DNA of 64,000 bases from UBA2387 sp019454665. Its GTDB lineage: Bacteria > Armatimonadota > Fimbriimonadia > Fimbriimonadales > Fimbriimonadaceae. Location: NCBI GenBank assembly GCA_045862995.1, contig BTVX01000011.1, positions 35,539 through 99,538 of the forward strand, written 5' to 3'. Under the pieces are notes generated by a model. The model ran no database searches and was not told the DNA's origin. It worked only from the letters and a program-made list of their open reading frames with translations. Within the stretch, counting starts at the first letter, position 1. The number at the start of each line of letters is the position of its first letter. A program made the position numbers and the translations under genes. This document shows positions 56,802 through 64,000 of this stretch, piece by piece.

Positions 56802-57257
56802 TCAGCGAAGGAGACGAGTGAACGAAAGGGCCGCCAGTTTCCAGGAATCCTTCTCGAAGACATAGACTTCGGTGACTTCGAAAGGGTTGACCACCTCGTT
56901 GCCTCCCACCACCGCCACCAATCGGATCGTGTTCAAGACGATCGCGGTGGAACCCATGATCCTCACCGAGGCCTTCTCGATGCGCGCCTCCTTGTAGTGG
57001 ATGCCGCCGCTTCGAATCGTTTCCAACTCTTGCGATTTGGTCATGGTGCCGCCCATGTGGACGAAGACCGCCTTCTCGTGGAACAGATCGGAAAGGACGT
57101 CCACCTTCTTTTCCGCCATCCACTGCCACTTGTCCTTCGACAGGCGGAGCAAGGCTTGTTCGGTCTCCTGGGCGTCGGTCGATGACTGAGCACTGCCCGG
57201 TGTGCCATGCAGGCATAGCAAGGTCAACAATAGCATCGTCAAGATTGTGTTTCTCAT
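56802..57257 (-). CDS. Exported NTF2-like (DUF4440/SnoaL-type) protein
   Basis: A 151-residue protein with a signal peptide (NTILTMLLLTLLCLHGTPGSA) and an NTF2-like cone fold: EQALLRLSKDKWQWMAEKKVDVLSDLFHEKAVFVHMGG is typical of the DUF4440 group (run abbreviated to its start and end), with ENDVYVFE-like strands at the end (EVYVFEKDSWKLAAL). Members are ligand-binding or isomerase-like. The ATG at 57257 starts the signal peptide; a GTG three codons upstream is possible. It converges tail-to-tail with the YCII gene (8-nt gap). Confidence 0.78.
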   Translation of the reverse strand: MRNTILTMLLLTLLCLHGTPGSAQSSTDAQETEQALLRLSKDKWQWMAEKKVDVLSDLFHEKAVFVHMGGTMTKSQELETIRSGGIHYKEARIEKASVRIMGSTAIVLNTIRLVAVVGGNEVVNPFEVTEVYVFEKDSWKLAALSFTRLLR

Positions 57258-57293
57258 GAGTGTCACTGGGGTTCTTTGGATTGGGGACGCGCT

Positions 57294-58151
57294 TCAGTGT
57301 GATGGTGCGAGACGTCGTTCGCCGAGCCACTTCACGACTGCCGGGTCTCGGTGGTCGAAGAAGAGGCTGTGGCCCGTGTCGAGGGAAGCGATGGCGTCCA
57401 TGTCCCCATCGGTGAGTTCGAATTCGAAGACGTCAAGGTTCTCAGCCATGCGCTCTCTGCGCACGGACTTGGGGATTGCCACGACGTTCCTCTGGACAAG
57501 CCAGCGAAGGACGATCTGTGCCGTCGTCTTGTCGTGCGCTTGCGCGACCGCGACCAGCGTCTCGTTGTGGAAGAGGTTGTTCTTGCCTTCCGCGAGAGGT
57601 CCCCAAGCTTGGACTTGAACATGGTTTTCCTGAAGGAAGTTCTGCGCTTCCCGTTGCTGATGAAAGGGATGGACTTCGATCTGGTTGACCGCCGGAACCA
57701 CGTCGTGGTGAACGATCAGGTCCATCAACCGATCCGGGTGGAAGTTGCTGACGCCGATGGCGCGGACTTTGCCTGCGCCTAGCAACTCCTCCATGGCCCG
57801 CCACGCACCGTGGACATCGCCGTAGGGTTGGTGGATCAGATAGAGGTCGATCGTGTCGAGGCGAAGTCTGCCACGCGACCGATCGAAGGCCTGCAATGCG
57901 CCCCCGTAGCTCGCATCTTGAACCCAGAGTTTCGTGGTGACGAAGAGCTTCTCCCTTGAAACGCCCGATTGGCCGATCGCATGCCCAACGGCTTCCTCGT
58001 TGCCGTACGAGGCGGCGGTGTCGATGAGGCGGTAGCCGAGGTCGATGGCGATGCGCACACTCTGCTCGCAGAGGTCGGGGTCGGCGATCTGGAACACCCC
58101 GTAGCCGATGATGGGGATCTCGATGCCGTTGTTCAGGAACAAGGTCTTCAT
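57294..58151 (-). CDS. Aldo/keto reductase
   Basis: A 285-residue NADPH-dependent TIM-barrel reductase. GYRLIDTAASYGNEEAVG supplies the catalytic Asp and Tyr, the Lys is in LFVTTKLWVQD and the His in YLIHQP. GVSNFHPDRL and the nucleotide-binding VAIPKSVRRERMAENLDVFEF complete the signature. It resembles the 2,5-diketo-gluconate/glyoxal reductase group. It is divergent from an AraC regulator, a frequent pairing that suggests control by that protein. Confidence 0.93.
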   Translation of the reverse strand: MKTLFLNNGIEIPIIGYGVFQIADPDLCEQSVRIAIDLGYRLIDTAASYGNEEAVGHAIGQSGVSREKLFVTTKLWVQDASYGGALQAFDRSRGRLRLDTIDLYLIHQPYGDVHGAWRAMEELLGAGKVRAIGVSNFHPDRLMDLIVHHDVVPAVNQIEVHPFHQQREAQNFLQENHVQVQAWGPLAEGKNNLFHNETLVAVAQAHDKTTAQIVLRWLVQRNVVAIPKSVRRERMAENLDVFEFELTDGDMDAIASLDTGHSLFFDHRDPAVVKWLGERRLAPSH

Positions 58152-58320
58152 GGCTGGCCGCCGCGCGGGGCAGGGAATGGAAGGGTTTGCCGCCACTTCC
58201 TCCTCTCTAGCGATGATACGGTCGCCGGGGCGTGTAGGGATGAAACGTTCTTCCGAGAGTGTTGTCGGTTCCTCCAATGTCTGCACCTTCAGGACCCCAA
58301 CTCGGGTCTAAGCGGTTAGG

Positions 58321-59244
58321 ATGGAACTGAACGTGGGCCGCGACGCCCATAGACACGAGTCGAATCGCCAAGAACTGCTTGAACGACTCTCCAGAGCTGT
58401 TCCTGAGGACGGCTATCGGGAGCCGTTGCCTGGGCTCGCGCTCGGCAGATCATCGCACCCGACCGAGACGTTGTATGGCGTCACCAGACCCTCGTTCTGC
58501 CTGATCGCTCAGGGTGCGAAGGAGGTTCATTTGGGCGACGCCGTTTACCACTACGATGCCGATCGGTATCTGATCGTGACGGTCGGCCTTCCCGTGGCCG
58601 CCCGAGTTGTCGAGGCGTCGCCGGCTAGGCCCTACCTTTCGTTGCGGCTCGATCTGGACCCAGCGCAGGTCAGTTCCATCATGATCGAGGCTGGGTTTGC
58701 CTCTCCCCCATCCTCCGCCGGTGTCAAGGCAATCGCGGTCAGCACGCTTGACACAGGTCTGCTCGACGCGACCGTGCGGCTCGTCCGACTCCTGGAGTCC
58801 CCGCACGATGCGCCGGTGCTCGTTCCCCTGGTGAAACGAGAGATCACGTTCCGCTTGATGCAGGGAGAGCAGGGCGGTCGGCTGCGACACCTGCCCATGC
58901 TGGGGGCCCGCACGAACCGGATCGCGGAAGCGGTACATCGCTTGCGGAGAGACTTCGACCGGACCATGAACATGGAGTCGTTGGCCAAGGAGCTTGGGAT
59001 GAGCACATCCGCGTTCCATCAGCACTTCAAGGCCCTCACGGAAATGAGTCCCCTACAGTTCCAAAAGCTGATCCGCCTACAGGAAGCCCGCCGGTTGATG
59101 TTGGTCGAAAACCTCGACGCCGCCAGCGCAGCCTACCGGGTCGGATACGAGGACCCTTCCCACTTCAGCCGGGACTACAAGAAGCGATTCGGCGAGTCGC
59201 CGATCAGAGATGTGGATAGGTTGCGCCAAGGGCCCGGAACGTGA
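58321..59244 (+). CDS. AraC family transcriptional regulator
   Basis: A 307-residue regulator with an AraC_N-type N-terminal domain (ETLYGVTRPSFCLIAQGAKEVHLG, shown here by its start) and a C-terminal double helix-turn-helix: NMESLAKELGMSTSAFHQHFKALT and the AYRVGYEDPSHFSRDYKKRFGESP signature. The N-domain type is typical of regulators of adjacent short-chain or aldo/keto reductases. It is transcribed away from the aldo/keto reductase across a 169-bp spacer. Confidence 0.93.
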   Translation: MELNVGRDAHRHESNRQELLERLSRAVPEDGYREPLPGLALGRSSHPTETLYGVTRPSFCLIAQGAKEVHLGDAVYHYDADRYLIVTVGLPVAARVVEASPARPYLSLRLDLDPAQVSSIMIEAGFASPPSSAGVKAIAVSTLDTGLLDATVRLVRLLESPHDAPVLVPLVKREITFRLMQGEQGGRLRHLPMLGARTNRIAEAVHRLRRDFDRTMNMESLAKELGMSTSAFHQHFKALTEMSPLQFQKLIRLQEARRLMLVENLDAASAAYRVGYEDPSHFSRDYKKRFGESPIRDVDRLRQGPGT

Positions 59245-59289
59245 CGACGAATCGGCCGTGCTGGGGCACGGCTCTGCAATCAGCGCGGC

Positions 59290-59295
59290 TAAAAT
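59290..59295 (+). promoter_or_regulatory. -10 box of the M1 peptidase gene (TAAAAT)
   Basis: TAAAAT is followed by GAACC and the ATG at 59301, a 5-nt spacing without a ribosome-binding site. Confidence 0.55.
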
Positions 59296-59300
59296 GAACC

Positions 59301-60884
59301 ATGACCGCAGTCCCGCTGCTCCTCGCCTTGGTCGCCGCACCCCAGCACGCCTCTGGAGGCGCGCTCAAGCTCGAGCAGGCCGCCTACGACGTCCTCTCCT
59401 ACGACGTCGCCATCAGCGTCGCGCCCGCCAGCAAGACCCTGAGCGGGACGACGATCATGGAGGCCAGGACGGTCATCCCCACGGCTACCATCGTTCTCGA
59501 TCTCGACGACCCGTACACGGTCTCCAAGCTCACCGATGGCAAAACCGAGTTGCGGTACGACCGGCTGAAGGGCGCGATCCGCGTCTACTTCCCGCTCTCC
59601 AAGCAGCCGGGCGAGCCGATCCGCATCGAAACCACCTACTCGGGAACGCCCCACGTCGCCCGCAACGCGCCCTGGGATGGCGGCATCGTGTGGGCCAAGA
59701 CGGCCAGCGGGGCCGATTGGATCTCGGTCGCCCTGCAAGGGGCGGGCGCCGACCTCATCTTCCCGTGCAAGGACCACCCCTCGGACCGGCCGGACAAAGC
59801 CACCATGCGGCTGACCGTTCCCGACCCGCTCGTCGGTGTAGGGCCGGGCGTCCTCAAAGAGACGCTCAAGAACCGAGACGCCACCACCACCTACGTGTGG
59901 CACATGCCGCTGCCGATCAACAACTACTCGCTGGTGTTCAACGCCGCGCCGTACACGTTGGTGAAGGACTCGGCGCGATCGGTAGGGGGCCAGAACGTCC
60001 CCATCCACTACTACGTGTTGCCCGAGAACGCCGACAAGGCGCCGCGCCTGATCGAAGAGCAGAAGAAGTATCTCGCGTTCATGGAGAGGTTTTGCGGGCC
60101 GTTCCCGTTCCGAACGGTGAAGCTGGGCATCGTCGAAACGCCCCATCTGGGCATGGAGCACTCGACGGCCATCGCCTATGGCAACCGCTACCGATTCGCC
60201 CAAGACGGGCTGGATTGGCTGCTGCTGCACGAGTTCGGCCACGAATGGTGGGCGAACCTGGTGGCCAACGCCGACTGGCGCGACATGTGGATCCACGAAG
60301 GGTTCCAGAGCTTCCTCGACACGTTCTACATCGAGCAGATCCGGGGCAAAGACGCCTACTTCGCCGGGATGCGCGACCGGAGGCGCCGTGTCCGCAATCA
60401 GGCGCCGGTCGCCCCGCGCGCGGAGACTTCCAGCGAAGCCTATGGCGGCGACATCTACGACAAGGGCGCGTTGGTGCTGCACTCGCTGCGGTATCTCATT
60501 GGCGACGACGCGTTCCTGCGTTCGATCCGGCGCATGGCCTACCCGACCCCGGAATCCGAGAAGTGGACCAATGGGCGGGCGTTGCGCCTGGTGACCACCG
60601 ACGACTTCGTGACCATCGCCTCGCGCGAATCGGGGCAGGACCTGCGCTGGTTCTTCGAGGTCTACGTGCGGCAGGCGAAGCTGCCCTCGCTGAAGTCGGA
60701 GACGGTGGACGGTGCGTTGCGTCTGGAGTGGATGACACCCGAGAACCTGCCGTTCGAGATGCCGATCGACGTGGTGGTGGACGGGCGGACGGTGCGCGTG
60801 CCCATGCGTGGCGGGCGCGGCTCGGTGCCCTTCTCCGGCGTCGCACCGGTCATTGATCCGAACGGATGGGTCTTGAGGCAGTAG
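59301..60884 (+). CDS. M1 family metallopeptidase (aminopeptidase)
   Basis: A 527-residue zinc peptidase. A signal peptide (LLLALVAAPQHASGG region) suggests export. The zinc site is LLLHEFGHEWW with the third ligand Glu in MWIHEGFQSFLD, and GMEHSTAIAYG replaces the exopeptidase GAMEN motif, as in many bacterial M1 members. A C-terminal part after residue 400 is short, lacking the large helical domain of PepN. It probably removes N-terminal residues from peptides in the envelope. Confidence 0.9.
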   Translation: MTAVPLLLALVAAPQHASGGALKLEQAAYDVLSYDVAISVAPASKTLSGTTIMEARTVIPTATIVLDLDDPYTVSKLTDGKTELRYDRLKGAIRVYFPLSKQPGEPIRIETTYSGTPHVARNAPWDGGIVWAKTASGADWISVALQGAGADLIFPCKDHPSDRPDKATMRLTVPDPLVGVGPGVLKETLKNRDATTTYVWHMPLPINNYSLVFNAAPYTLVKDSARSVGGQNVPIHYYVLPENADKAPRLIEEQKKYLAFMERFCGPFPFRTVKLGIVETPHLGMEHSTAIAYGNRYRFAQDGLDWLLLHEFGHEWWANLVANADWRDMWIHEGFQSFLDTFYIEQIRGKDAYFAGMRDRRRRVRNQAPVAPRAETSSEAYGGDIYDKGALVLHSLRYLIGDDAFLRSIRRMAYPTPESEKWTNGRALRLVTTDDFVTIASRESGQDLRWFFEVYVRQAKLPSLKSETVDGALRLEWMTPENLPFEMPIDVVVDGRTVRVPMRGGRGSVPFSGVAPVIDPNGWVLRQ

Positions 60885-60887
60885 CCG

Positions 60888-61120
60888 ATGATCCGCCGCG
60901 TGCACGACTTGGTCGCTCGAGGAGACGCCCATGGGTTGCCGACCTACCTGGAGTCTTGCACCAACGCGTGGGGCTTGGTGAACGAGCCGGACGACTTCGA
61001 CCGGACGCCTCTCTTGCTGGCCCTCGACCGTCCGGACGCGTCACGAGACGCCTCCTCGGCCGACTCGTCGCCGTGCTCAAACGAGGCTCGGCTTGGGAGC
61101 CCGAGCCCCGAAACACTTGA
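60888..61120 (+). pseudogene. Ankyrin-like gene remnant, probably frameshifted
   Basis: The frame starting at 60888 reads as an ankyrin repeat for about 50 residues (HDLVARGDAHGLPTYLE, then DDFDRTPLLLALDRPD). Afterwards the same frame loses protein character, while another frame continues with TRRLLGRLVAVLKRGSAWEP and stops at 61120. A frameshift near 61030 would explain this. It occupies most of the 307-bp space between the M1 peptidase and YcaQ-like genes. The alternative is a short functional ankyrin peptide or chance similarity. Confidence 0.35.
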
Positions 61121-61191
61121 CAAACCCACATACCATTTCCAGCCGAAGAGTCGGACAGAAAACACCAGAACGTCCTTGTCACAATCTCAGG

Positions 61192-62367
61192 ATGACCCCA
61201 TTCTTCCTGACCCGAGCCGACGCCCGGAAGGCGATGGTGCGTCACCACTTCGCCACCAGCCCCGATCTGCGCGGCGCGTTCGAGCGGCTGCGCAGCGTCC
61301 AGTTCGATCCCATCGCGCCCATCGGCTGCAACCACGACCTGGTGTTGCAGGCCCGTGTCCCCGGTTACCGCATCGGCGATTGGCAGCCGCTCGCTTACCA
61401 CGACCGCCACATCTACGACGGCTGGGACAAGCAGGCGTCGCTCGTGCCCTTCGAGGGCTGGGCGCTCCGCAGGTTCTTTCACCACAAGCATCGCCAGAGC
61501 TTCGAGCAGAAGGTCTTTGTGGAGCATCGGGAGGCCGTCGAGACGGTCCTGAACGAGCTGACCGAGCGGGGGCCGCTGCAACCCAAGGACTTCGCGTACC
61601 AGCACCGCCGCGACGATTGGCAGGGCTCGTGGTACGGGCCGAGCGTCACCAAGCGGGTGTTGAAGGCGCTTTGGTTCTCGGGGGAAGTGATGACGGCCCA
61701 CCGCGTGAAGGGTCAGCATGTGTACGACCTGACCGAACGCGTCGCGCCGCCCGCCGTTCTCGCCGCACCTCCGCTACCGGAGCACGACGCCGCACGGGAA
61801 CTCATCTTGGAGCGCCATCGCGCGATGGGATTGGTGCGGCCGAACGCGCCGCCCGAGGTGTGGTCGTATGGCGAACTGATGCCGCACCGCAAAACGGCTC
61901 TCCCCGAATTGGTCGCCGGCGGTGCGCTGGTCCCCGTCGAGGTCGAAGGCGTGAAGGCGCACGCGACGCCCGAGTTCCTCTCTCTGCTGGACACGCCCGC
62001 GCTCGAGCCGCGCGTGGTGTTCGTGGCCCCGCTCGACCCGTTCCTGTGGGACCGGAAGATGACGGCGCACCTGTTCGACTTCGATTACATCTGGGAGATC
62101 TACACGCCAGAGGCAAAGCGTCGTTGGGGCTATTACGTGCTGCCCGTGCTGTTCGGCGACCGCTTGGTGGCCCGCGTGGAGTTCTGGTCGCGCGATGGGG
62201 TGCTCGAGCTCAGGGCGTGGCACGAGGAGACCCAACTCGCCGCGCCGTTCTGGGCGGCCTTCGCCCAGAGTCTTGACGCCATGATGACGTACTGCGCCGC
62301 GAATCGGGTAGAGGTGCGCGTCGCGCATGGCCGACTGCGCGACGTGTGCGCCTCCGTTGCGCCCTAG
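61192..62367 (+). CDS. YcaQ/AlkX-like winged-helix DNA glycosylase family
   Basis: A 391-residue protein of the HTH_42 (YcaQ) family, which includes interstrand-crosslink and alkylation-repair glycosylases. FERLRSVQFDPIAPI carries the Gln of the family QxQ/QxD-type active site, RGPLQPKDFAYQH is a winged-helix element, and the late VAPLDPFLWDRKMTAHLFDFDYIWEIY is a strongly conserved block (abbreviated at its first ten residues for recognition). The ATG at 61192 gives the family N-terminus; an upstream GTG frame lies over the ankyrin remnant. Confidence 0.85.
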   Translation: MTPFFLTRADARKAMVRHHFATSPDLRGAFERLRSVQFDPIAPIGCNHDLVLQARVPGYRIGDWQPLAYHDRHIYDGWDKQASLVPFEGWALRRFFHHKHRQSFEQKVFVEHREAVETVLNELTERGPLQPKDFAYQHRRDDWQGSWYGPSVTKRVLKALWFSGEVMTAHRVKGQHVYDLTERVAPPAVLAAPPLPEHDAARELILERHRAMGLVRPNAPPEVWSYGELMPHRKTALPELVAGGALVPVEVEGVKAHATPEFLSLLDTPALEPRVVFVAPLDPFLWDRKMTAHLFDFDYIWEIYTPEAKRRWGYYVLPVLFGDRLVARVEFWSRDGVLELRAWHEETQLAAPFWAAFAQSLDAMMTYCAANRVEVRVAHGRLRDVCASVAP

Positions 62368-62371
62368 CCGC

Positions 62372-62848
62372 TCACCGCGACATCAGCTCGACCAGTTGTT
62401 CGAAGGCGGCGCCCCAGCCGCTCTCGAACCCCATCGCCTCGTGCTTGGTCTTGCCGTCGGCTTCGGCGTGCAGCAGCGTGACCTTGTAGCGCGTGCCGGT
62501 GCCTTCCGGCTCCATCTCGATGAAGGCCGTGAAGAGCATGGAATCGGTGCCGCTCGGGTTGGGGCGGAAGTCGGCGCCAAGCGCGCTGGTCCACACCAGA
62601 CGGCGTTCGGGAACGACCTCCAGAATGCAGCCTTCGCCCGAGAACTGATCGCCCTCGGGGGATTCCATCAGGGTCCAGAACCGCCCGCCGGGGCGCAGGT
62701 CCATGGCGCAATCGGCGGTTCGCCAGGGCTTGGGTGTGAACCACTGCTTGAGCAGTTCGGGTGTGGTCCAGGCTTTCCAAACGCGGTCGGTGGACACGTG
62801 GGTGGTGCGGTTCAGGACGAGATCGAAATCGGGTTTGAGTTCAGGCAT
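62372..62848 (-). CDS. SRPBCC/AHSA1 domain protein
   Basis: A 158-residue START-like protein: VLNRTTHVSTDRVWKAWTTPELLKQWF at its N-terminus (shown by its opening), FSGEGCILEVVPERRLVW and the long C-terminal helix GWGAAFEQLVELM. AHSA1 proteins bind small hydrophobic ligands. Its start overlaps the end of the ArsR gene by 8 nt, the common ArsR-SRPBCC arrangement, so the regulator probably controls it. Confidence 0.88.
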   Translation of the reverse strand: MPELKPDFDLVLNRTTHVSTDRVWKAWTTPELLKQWFTPKPWRTADCAMDLRPGGRFWTLMESPEGDQFSGEGCILEVVPERRLVWTSALGADFRPNPSGTDSMLFTAFIEMEPEGTGTRYKVTLLHAEADGKTKHEAMGFESGWGAAFEQLVELMSR

Positions 62849-63182
62849 GAGGGTTGTCGTCAAGGGTTTCGAGCACAGCGTCGAGTTGGTCGAGGCGCGT
62901 GTTCCAGCGGCGGCGCTGCGCATCGAGCCAGTGTTCGGCCCGGGCGATCGGCTCGGGCACGAGGGTGTATGTTCGGACGCGCCCCCGCTTGCGAGAACGC
63001 ACCAGCCCCGCGTCTTCGAGCATGCGGAGATGTTGGAGGAACGAGGGAAGGGCCATCTGGAGCGGTTCGGCGAGCTCGGTCATGGACGCTTCGCTCGCGG
63101 CCAGCCGCTCCAACACATGCCGACGCGTCGGGTTGGAGAGGCACTTGAAGACCTGATCCAAGTCGGCGGTTTCGTTAGGCAT
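62841..63182 (-). CDS. ArsR family transcriptional regulator
   Basis: A 113-residue winged-helix repressor: VFKCLSNPTRRHVLERLAASEASMTELAEPL and MALPSFLQHLRMLEDAGLVRSRKRGRVRTY are the core helices and wing (abbreviated by their first and last residues). No metal-binding Cys cluster is seen, so it belongs with the ligand- or partner-linked members found next to AHSA1 proteins. Its start codon lies inside a 16-bp perfect palindrome, which should make it autoregulated. Confidence 0.92.
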   Translation of the reverse strand: MPNETADLDQVFKCLSNPTRRHVLERLAASEASMTELAEPLQMALPSFLQHLRMLEDAGLVRSRKRGRVRTYTLVPEPIARAEHWLDAQRRRWNTRLDQLDAVLETLDDNPHA

Positions 63183-63195
63183 ATGCCTAAGTATT
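63175..63195 (-). promoter_or_regulatory. ArsR operator-promoter over the start codon
   Basis: TTAGGCATATGCCTAA (63175-63190) is a perfect palindrome whose centre contains the ArsR ATG. On the minus strand the -10 box AATACT (63195-63190) lies 7 nt before that ATG. A bound repressor would cover both the -10 and the transcript start. Confidence 0.65.
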
Positions 63196-63268
63196 GCCCA
63201 TCTTGGCGACTGATGTCAAGGGGTTTGGGTGACAGCAGCGAGGTTCGGGCCGTTCCCAGGCGCCCGCG

Positions 63269-64000
63269 CTACGGCGGGATGGCGTCGGGGCGGGTGTTGG
63301 GGACCACATAGCTTGCTCCCTTCCACATCTTCGAATCGTGCCGGATGCACCAGACGTCGTCGCCCCGTCGGACCGAGGCTTCCCACAGGTTGCCCGTCGT
63401 TTGCAGGCGAACCTCGGTCCCCAGCAGGGCCGACAGCCCCAGCGCTTCCAGCGATTCCGACGCGCGACCGTGCGCCTCTTTGTGTCGCCTCTGAGCATAG
63501 TACAACGCACCCAGGAAGTCGTGCAAGTCTTGGTAAGGTGGGCACACCGCTTCGTGCGACCCAGCGCCATCCGAGAACCGCAGCCATCCCCACCGCTCCG
63601 GGCGGTGCATGTCCACGACTCCCGGTGGCGACCAAACCCAGTTGTGCTCCGGCTGGTCCCGCTTGACATAACACCCATCCACCACGTCGGTATCCCAATG
63701 CACCCGCGACATGTTGAAGCGCCACCAATCGCCTTGACGGGGAGGACAAGGCACATAGGCGACGCCCTTCATCGCCACCCACGGGATCGCGGCCTCCAAA
63801 GTCCACGCTTCGTCGGTGTCGCCCGGGTCGTTGATCGTGCCATGCACGGCCACCTTCGACACGATGCCGTGCAACTCGAAACCCGAAACAGGCGGCCCAC
63901 CATCGCGATAGGGCGTGCCCATCAGCAGGTCCCACGTGGTGCCGAGCGCGTTGATCTCCCATTCGAGATAGAGGTGGTTGTCGGCGTCGGGGTCGAGGAA
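63269..64000 (-). CDS. Carbohydrate-binding family 9-like protein, 5' end outside window
   Basis: The minus-strand frame is open to the window end. It reads FLDPDADNHLYLEWEINALG and then TTWDLLMGTPYRDGG, followed by WTLEAAIPWVAM and WWRFNMSRVHWD, the conserved pattern of CBM9-like proteins related to C-terminal xylanase modules. A family signature DMHRPERWGWLRF follows. The C-terminal 70 residues are an extra helical and strand segment (YYAQRRHKEAHGRASESLEALGL onward). Its substrate cannot be read, but it fits the carbohydrate-active theme of the GH44 and esterase genes. Confidence 0.85.
   Translation of the reverse strand, partial: FLDPDADNHLYLEWEINALGTTWDLLMGTPYRDGGPPVSGFELHGIVSKVAVHGTINDPGDTDEAWTLEAAIPWVAMKGVAYVPCPPRQGDWWRFNMSRVHWDTDVVDGCYVKRDQPEHNWVWSPPGVVDMHRPERWGWLRFSDGAGSHEAVCPPYQDLHDFLGALYYAQRRHKEAHGRASESLEALGLSALLGTEVRLQTTGNLWEASVRRGDDVWCIRHDSKMWKGASYVVPNTRPDAIPP

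Noticed and set aside
1..64000. Integrated phage, transposase or integrase genes
   Set aside because: No integrase, transposase, recombinase or phage structural motif was found; the accessory features are repeats, a toxin-antitoxin pair and the R-M-like island.

Overview
This is a 64 kb stretch of a GC-rich bacterial chromosome or draft scaffold; a 100-base run of N at 47308-47407 marks an assembly join. Cell-envelope genes (a Kdo-transferase-like glycosyltransferase, a Wza-like polysaccharide exporter, a TolC/MFP/RND pump, and a sigma/anti-sigma/RseB-like/HtrA module) point to a diderm. Many starts lack a ribosome-binding site and instead have a TANNNT-type -10 box only 5-9 nt upstream. There is also a solitary proteasome-alpha-like gene and an ATP synthase operon that stops after atpG. 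Together these fit a member of the Armatimonadota, perhaps near Fimbriimonadia. That placement is an inference; the window holds no rRNA.

Layout. 0-7 kb: the tail of an HD-GYP protein, a PhyH-type dioxygenase, two oligopeptide-type ABC permeases, rlmN, and recG on the minus strand. 7-12.5 kb: atpZ, an AtpI-like gene, and atpB-E-F-H-A-G, ending without atpD or atpC. 12.5-13.4 kb: a VapBC-type toxin-antitoxin pair between two copies of a 60-bp hairpin repeat. 13.4-16.7 kb: ahcY and metF diverging from overlapping promoters, then an adenosine-kinase-like gene, a methyl-cycle cluster. 16.7-21 kb: a Lys/Ala-rich small protein, the proteasome-alpha-like protein, and the minus-strand genes gatC-gatA-unknown-ispE. 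21-22.5 kb: an HNH nuclease flanked by inverted arrays of a 10-bp repeat, then a MerT-like transporter. 22.6-25.6 kb: a Kdo-transferase-like gene, rsmI and a wza-like gene. 25.6-30.4 kb: a cluster of conserved-loop hairpins, a secreted adenosine-deaminase-like enzyme, TerC under a manganese (yybP-ykoY) riboswitch with a transcription terminator, a retropepsin-like/PDZ protein, and rplU-rpmA.

30.5-37 kb: a tightly coupled efflux operon (AbrB-like regulator, TolC, MFP, RND). 37-41.8 kb: a three-gene restriction-modification-like island, made of two related methyltransferase genes with complementary defects and a GIY-YIG-SF2 helicase fusion. It is the best candidate here for an under-described system. 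41.8-46.6 kb: a secreted phosphodiesterase, tRNA-His, a sarcosine-oxidase-like enzyme, a GH44 glycosidase and tRNA-Glu. 46.6-47.9 kb: a non-coding region of hairpins and ~130-bp tandem units, with one more copy of the composite repeat at 52.1-52.4 kb. The envelope-stress operon (sigma, anti-sigma, RseB-like, HtrA) sits between the two repeat loci. 52.4-64 kb: small enzymes and regulators (DinB-like, SASA-family esterase, YCII, NTF2-like, aldo/keto reductase, AraC, M1 peptidase, YcaQ-like, ArsR-SRPBCC) and a truncated CBM9-like protein at the right edge.

Regulatory style. Three kinds of start are visible. Apparently leaderless genes have a -10 box immediately upstream. Stable RNA and ribosomal-protein genes use promoters with an 18-bp spacer (TTGACC-N18-CATAAT occurs twice). 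Operon-internal genes are coupled by 4-nt overlaps (ATGA, GTGA, TTGA). Intergenic space is rich in structured repeats at gene ends and around accessory modules.
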